DNA of 64,000 nucleotides, taken from Hirsutella rhossiliensis (taxonomy: Eukaryota > Ascomycota > Sordariomycetes > Hypocreales > Ophiocordycipitaceae). The stretch lies in the NCBI RefSeq assembly GCF_020360975.1, contig NW_025408669.1, forward strand, positions 3,658,001-3,722,000, given 5' to 3'. Both the position numbers and the translations under genes were made by a program. Below the pieces are notes generated by a model that was not told where the DNA came from, did no database searches, and worked only from the letters and a program-made list of their open reading frames with translations. Shown in pieces: positions 58,396 to 64,000 of the stretch; position 1 is the stretch's first letter; each line of letters starts with the position of its first letter.

Positions 58396-60199
58396 GAATA
58401 GCGTTATAAAAGATACTTATAAACTTACTTATTTTATCTACTACTCCTAGGGAAATCCTTTATCTTTTATAGACTATTGCTCGTCTACTAGTAGACTAAT
58501 TAGTTAGCTTTCTAGTATATTCTATAGTGCTTAAAAAGCTCTATCTATAGTATGTTTTCCTAACTTAGTAGGTGGTCTAATTATAACGTAATAGTTAACG
58601 TAAGACTATAGGTTCTAGCATAAGTAGTAGATTTAACTAGAATATTCTATGCCCTACCTATTCTCGTATCGCGGATATCTTCGGAACCGCTTAGCTAAAA
58701 TAGGCAATAGGGTATCCGTTCTGCTCGTAATTAACTTATGCATTTTATATATATTTTATTTTATTAGGATAGGCTTATCTTAACCCGCGTTTCCTAAAGG
58801 AAGGTATAGATATTTAGTAAAGGTCTTTATCTTTAAGGGTTATTCCCTTAGACTATATTATAGAGCCTCTTTTTACTAGCTTATTTTATAGAGCCTCCCT
58901 ATACTTATTATTTCTTTATAATAGTAAAATAGGAATATAAGGGTATATTCTTATATTAATTAGCTAAATAGCGCTTTTAAAAGCGCTTATAAATATACTA
59001 GTAGTCTAGCCCTACTATAAGTAAGCCGGCCCGGACCTCGCCTACCTAGACCTAGCGACGAATTCGTTAGGACCTCCCCCTAACCCCGGTCTAGGCCCCT
59101 TAACCGGGAAAATAAAAACCTAGGGCCGATACTAGTAACTTAATAAGTATAGCGTAAAGCTAGTACGATAACCTAACTACTAGCCTAGCTAAAGGCTAGT
59201 ATTAATAAAAAATAGCCCGCTAAGCCTTATAGTAGAAAAATAAGGTAGAGCCTAAGAAGATATTATTATAGGATAAGGTTAGGGATAATTATATAATTAA
59301 CTATTAACTATTAACTAAAAACGCTTATACTACCGATTAACGCTATATACCCCGCGTATATAAAGGAGTTACTTTTTAAGGTTACTTTATAATAGGGCTA
59401 ATATAATTCCGACTAACTATAACGATACCTAAGATAGCTAGCGTAAGATTCCTATATATTATAACCGTGACCTAGTATATAGGCGGACTAGCTATAAAAG
59501 AGGGGAGGGGTTTCCTTTAAGTACTTTAGTTTTTCCCTCTTATTAAACGCCGAAGTTCTAGATACTTTTAAATAGGTTACTAGTATAATCTTAATAATCT
59601 TAATAGATAATATAAGAAAGAAATATACTTTAGTCTTATTACGTTTAAGTAAGAAAAGATAAATAAAGACTTACTACCTAGCTTAAATCTTTATTTAAGC
59701 TTAATAATACTTACTAGCTTAACTAATTTCCTTTTACCTTTACTACTAGTCTTTCCGCTAGTATTTATATTCTAGCTAAGGAGAGTCTTTCTACTAGTTA
59801 GCTAGCTAAAAAACTAGCTATATACTATAAAACTATAAGCGAGATTACTATAAATAAGTAGTATATATAATAGAAAGATTTCTCGCGAAACTAATATACG
59901 CCTATAGTAGGTATATATTATAACTAAAATACTAACTAATACTAGGAATTAATTTAGTAGTATTAATTACCCTTAGTAACGATATTACGCTAAGGCTAAG
60001 GGGTAAGTAAATATAGTAGCGGCCCTTAACGTACTAGGCTTAACTAGAGCGCGTAGCGTAAAGAGACGCTACTTAAATTTATATACCTTAATAAGGCGAG
60101 TTAATAAACCTAAAGTAGCGATACGATACCTACCTAGGCGCCGAGCGACCTTATAGAAAAAGTAATATATAATAAACTTATAGGCTTTATCCTAAGTAT

Positions 60200-63100
60200 A
60201 AAGTTTAATAGGGTATAGGTAGTAGTTAAATAGCTTTCTAAGGTAAAGAGCCGTGCTAGTAGCGCGTTATTAGCGGTGCTCCGCGTAAATAAGAGCTTTA
60301 AGATAATAATCTAAGAAGTAATTAAGGAGGTAATTAAGAAAGAACTCTACTTAGGTATTAGCTAAGGCCTAGGGGGCCTAAAGCGAACCTAAGCCGCGGC
60401 TATAGCTAAGACTAAGGGACTAACTTAATATAAAGCTATAGTAAAATAGGTACTATTATACTATAAACGTAAGATTATTATAGTCCTTACTAAGGCACTA
60501 CTTAAAAAATCCTAAGCCGCGAACTAAAGGATATAGTAAAAGCGGTAAATATAGCCTTAAAAGCTATAAGCGCTATAGCGGTAAGGCGCCTTTAAAGTAA
60601 AGATATTACGGTTATATTTAATACCTTAGCGAGAGCCTATTAAAGGGACTAAGGCTAGGTTAAGGCTATATTTAGACTAGAGGCTATAATTACCTACCGT
60701 ATATATATAGTAGTCGCTAAGAATACCCCTTTAAAGGTAGTAATAGTAAATAGGGAGCGATTACTTTATAAGATTATAAAAGTAAATAAAGTTAAGGTCT
60801 TATAAGCCTAGGCGCTATACTTATAATCTAAGATATTAATAGCAACGACTATACTTATTAAGGTTAGTAGCTTAAAAGAAGCTAATAGGCTTTATAACTT
60901 AGGCTTAATCCTTAAAGTATAAATCTTTTAATATAAACCTTATAATAAGTTAGTTTAACTATAAAGATACTATAATTATTATAAGTATAGCTATATTACT
61001 AAGCGGTATATATTAATATAACTCTATAACTAATATAAGAGTATAGTATATAATAAGGGTAAGGATAATTATAAGGCTAAGAAGGGCGAAATCCCTTATA
61101 ACTATATCTTATACTAAGGGGACTACTTATTATAGACCTAAACTTACCTTATAGTAAATAAAGCCTAGGAAAAGGTAAGGGAAAACTACTTATAATAACC
61201 TTAATAGTTCGTAAATACTTAGACTTACGCTAAGTAATAAGTATTACTTTTAAGGTATATAAGTAAAAGCGGAATTTTAGGAAATTAAGGAATTATATAA
61301 GACTATATAATAAAGGGGAAGAAGGAGTATAAGGTAGGATTTTTAATAGAATTTATTAGTAGTATATTAGTATATAGAAGAGGTATTAAAGTTAATAATA
61401 CTTTCTCTATTTACTAGCGGACATACTATCTTATATAGATAATTATAACTAAATAGAAGAACCTTTTAGGACTAGATTTAGGCTACCGTATAGCCCTAAG
61501 ACTAAGGAATTCCGTAATACCTTAAGTATAGCTAGAAGTATCTTAGTTCTACTAATATTTATATTTAAAGGAGGTTAGTTATACTAGTATTCTTAAGAGG
61601 TCTTAAGAGGTCTTAGCTAGTATTTTAAGCTAGCTCTATTTCTTTAATTCCTAATTATACGATAACCGGCAACCCGTTTAATATATAATAGTATATAAAA
61701 TAACGAGCGATTCTTACTCTATATAATAGGATTTTATCTATAATTAATATACTACTTATTAGCTTATATAATTAAGAGAGTATATTAGAGCTGCTTTATT
61801 TATAATAGGAAAATACCGTTCCTAATAATTACCTACTATTAAAACTTAGGACGTTCTTAATTTAACTATAGTTTAGAAGTAAGGACTAAGTAGACCGCGC
61901 TAAGATAAGAGGTTAAGCTTAAAATACCCGCTAGCTAGTAAGGCTAAGGAAGCTAAACTAAGTATAAAAGATATTCGTAGGTATAGTAAATAAAGAAGCG
62001 CTAAGAGATAGAGCGCCTCCCTCCCTATATAAACGACCCCTTTTACCCCGACCTTACCTATATATAACTAAAAGTACTATTCTAAAATATATAAAAGAAA
62101 TATAAGCTAGCTTAGTTAGCGCTTTACTACTAGGCTAGCTTTAACTTAATAGTACTATAGGAAGTAAAAGCTATACTAAGAGGTAAGGCCCTACCCCTTA
62201 AAGCGGCGCCTTATAGCCTAGTTTATAAGGAGGGGAGGTATACGCTATATATATATAAAAGGCTTAGGCTAGGGACTTAGTTACCTTAGTCTAAACTAAA
62301 TTAAAGTAAGGTAATTTTTAAGGCTAGTACTAAACTATAAACGATTTACTTACTACTAAAGGCCGCGAGGGCTAGAGCGTTATAAGACCTAAGTATAATC
62401 GAACTAAAGTACCTTATAGTAATAGTAAGGGACTTTAATATCTATTACTTACTCTAAGATAAATATAATAAAACCTTAGATAGTATGATATAACTTATAT
62501 AAGAGGCGATAAGATTATAACTTAAACTCGCTACCTTAAAAGGGGAGTATATAAGATTTTTCTATAGCTAAAGGGATAGTACTATTAACTTAGCTTAGGT
62601 AACGCTAAAGACTAAGATATAGTATACTAGGCCCGACCTAAACCTAACTAAGTTAAACTATATCCTTTAAACTATTATATTATAGGTCGATACCTAAGCT
62701 TAAGCGCTTAAACTAGCCCTAAAGTAAAAAACATAGATATTAAGCTAGTTAAAGCTAAGACTATATCTTAGCTAAGACTATATTAACTAATACTTTAGAC
62801 GCTAAAGGATATCGACTAAGACCTAGACTATATCTTTGCTACTTTAGCGTAGATCGCAATAGCTATAGTTCTATACTAAGGGCGAGTATTACCTAAAAGT
62901 AATATATAGTTTACCTTAGAGGTAGGAAAGGTAATAAGGGAGGCTAAGAGGATAAGGAAGAAGTATAAATAGGAAAGGAGTAAGGTAAACTAAGAAGACC
63001 TATATAATATAATAGCGGCTTAAAAGTAAACTATTTATAAGGTAAGGAGGGCCTATTAATATAAGTTCTTAAAAGAATTTAGCGCTAATAATACTAAGCT

Positions 63101-64000
63101 TTAAAATATAAAAAGGTAAGCTAGACTCTATAATAAGCTATTACTAAAACTAACTTATATCTTACCGCTAATTAAAGAGGGTAAGGACTAACTAATAGAA
63201 ACCTTTAAAAGGAAAGCCTAAATATTAATAGCTAAGTTCTTCTTACTAAAAGCTAGTATAACTTAAGGGCTACCTTAGCCTATAACTAAGGCGACCCTTA
63301 TAATTAACTAATAAATCTAGCTAGCTAATATTATAGTAACGCTAAGTAAGATAAAAAGCTAGAAAGTAGTAGGTCTAGATAGCGTCCCCTTAGGGTTTAT
63401 TAAGAAGTATAGACTAGTATTAGTCTAGTAACTAGCTACGATCTTTAACGCTTATACCTAACTCTTATATTTTCTAAAACGGTTTTATAGCGCGAATATA
63501 GTAGTAATTTAAAAGCTAAGTAAGAAGCTAGAAGCTTACTATATAGTAAGGGGATAGAAACGGATTTCCCTCTTACTTATAATAAGGAAAGTACTTAAGT
63601 AAATACTAGCTTAAAAGATTATAGGAGTAGTAAAGGTAAATAGTATCTTACTAAATAGATAAATAAGGAATAAGAAGGAGCACTTAATAGAGGCAGCGAT
63701 CTTATTAGTAATAGAACTAATATACGCGACCTAGGCCTAAAAGGGCATTATATTATTCTTATAGCTAAATATTAAGGGCGTATTTAATATAGTTAACTAT
63801 AATAAGCTTATAAAGGAACTAAAGCTTTAAGGATACCTTAAATAGCTTACGAGCTTAATATAGAGCTTTATAAGTAATAGAAAATTAATCTTTTACTTTA
63901 ATAAAAGGACCTTAGAGCTAACTTAAGTACTAATAAAAGTCTATTAAGGCTCCCTCTTATCCTTAATCTTATTTTTATACTATATAACCCCCTTATATAA
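60200..64000 (+). mobile_element. RIP-damaged Tad-like LINE retrotransposon (partial)
   Basis: Reading through the stop codons shows the order of a non-LTR element. Near 60966-61010 and 61100-61150 are two degraded zinc knuckles of a gag-like first ORF (cysteine codons changed to TAT/TAC). At about 62415-62470 is the AP-endonuclease block (remains of GDFNxHHxLW). At about 63375 comes reverse transcriptase (PLGFIKK-like), at about 63765 the LDIKGAFD region, and at about 63945-63980 the GSPLSPILF region, after which the window ends. Changes are those of RIP: CAG/CAA and TGG turned to TAG/TAA. The 5' end was not located. Tad-type assignment rests on the two-knuckle gag plus AP endonuclease layout. 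Confidence 0.75.
61321..61391 (+). repeat. Diverged dispersed repeat, copy B
   Basis: Begins GAAGGAGTATAAGGTAGGAT, differing from copy A at one position in the first 20 nt, then diverging by RIP-type changes and indels. Confidence 0.5.

Larger units (their letters stand above)
56830..64000. other. AT-rich block saturated by RIP
   Basis: From about 56.8 kb the composition changes sharply. Long stretches contain almost no CA or TG dinucleotides while TA is in great excess and CG remains, the signature of repeat-induced point mutation acting on CpA. TAG and TAA appear in all frames, and no intact gene is present. A GC-richer island remains at about 59020-59110. The block continues past the window end. 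Repeats inside are old mobile elements (see the LINE relic). Such blocks are normally gene-poor heterochromatin. Confidence 0.9.

Overview
The window is nuclear DNA of a filamentous ascomycete (Pezizomycotina, probably a sordariomycete). The evidence is genes split by 50-115 nt introns with CTAAC/CTGAC branch points, fungal-only families (LaeA-like methyltransferase, Zn2Cys6 regulator, DUF6604), and a block of repeats destroyed by repeat-induced point mutation (RIP). A hypocrealean host fits the gene style, but the species cannot be fixed from sequence alone. Splice models below were built by hand; for every multi-exon gene the summed exon length divides by three.

Layout: 0.5-1.9 kb LaeA-like methyltransferase; 3.85-4.3 kb broken M43 metalloprotease; 6.1-7.8 kb methionine aminopeptidase 2; 8.1-10.6 kb Zn2Cys6 regulator (minus); 11.7-19.1 kb a DHA2-type MFS transporter whose last exon is split by a 5.4-kb Ty3/gypsy chromovirus (13.15-18.56 kb); 19.5-22.8 kb a second mobile element, coding for a Crypton-like tyrosine recombinase but ending in inverted repeats; then a housekeeping block: CSN6, VPS17 (minus), BCP1, and chorismate mutase (minus, ending 7 bp from BCP1).

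From 31.5 to 47.6 kb the content is more accessory: an intact secreted M43 metalloprotease, two relics of a polyketide synthase acyltransferase domain, a DUF6604 gene with one in-frame TAG, an AsnB-type asparagine synthetase with an altered glutaminase site, and a secreted GMC oxidoreductase. This may be the remains of a secondary-metabolite locus, which is inference. From 48.4 to 56.4 kb come a small secreted protein, the mitochondrial fission adaptor Mdv1/Caf4, a JmjC/cupin-8 protein and an MIT/coiled-coil protein.

From about 56.8 kb to the end the sequence changes abruptly into an AT-rich block almost free of CpA and TpG but keeping CpG. It holds a Tad-like LINE relic (zinc knuckles, AP endonuclease, reverse transcriptase) full of TAG/TAA stops. 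The two mobile elements at 13-23 kb show no such damage, so RIP-saturated and RIP-free elements sit in one window.
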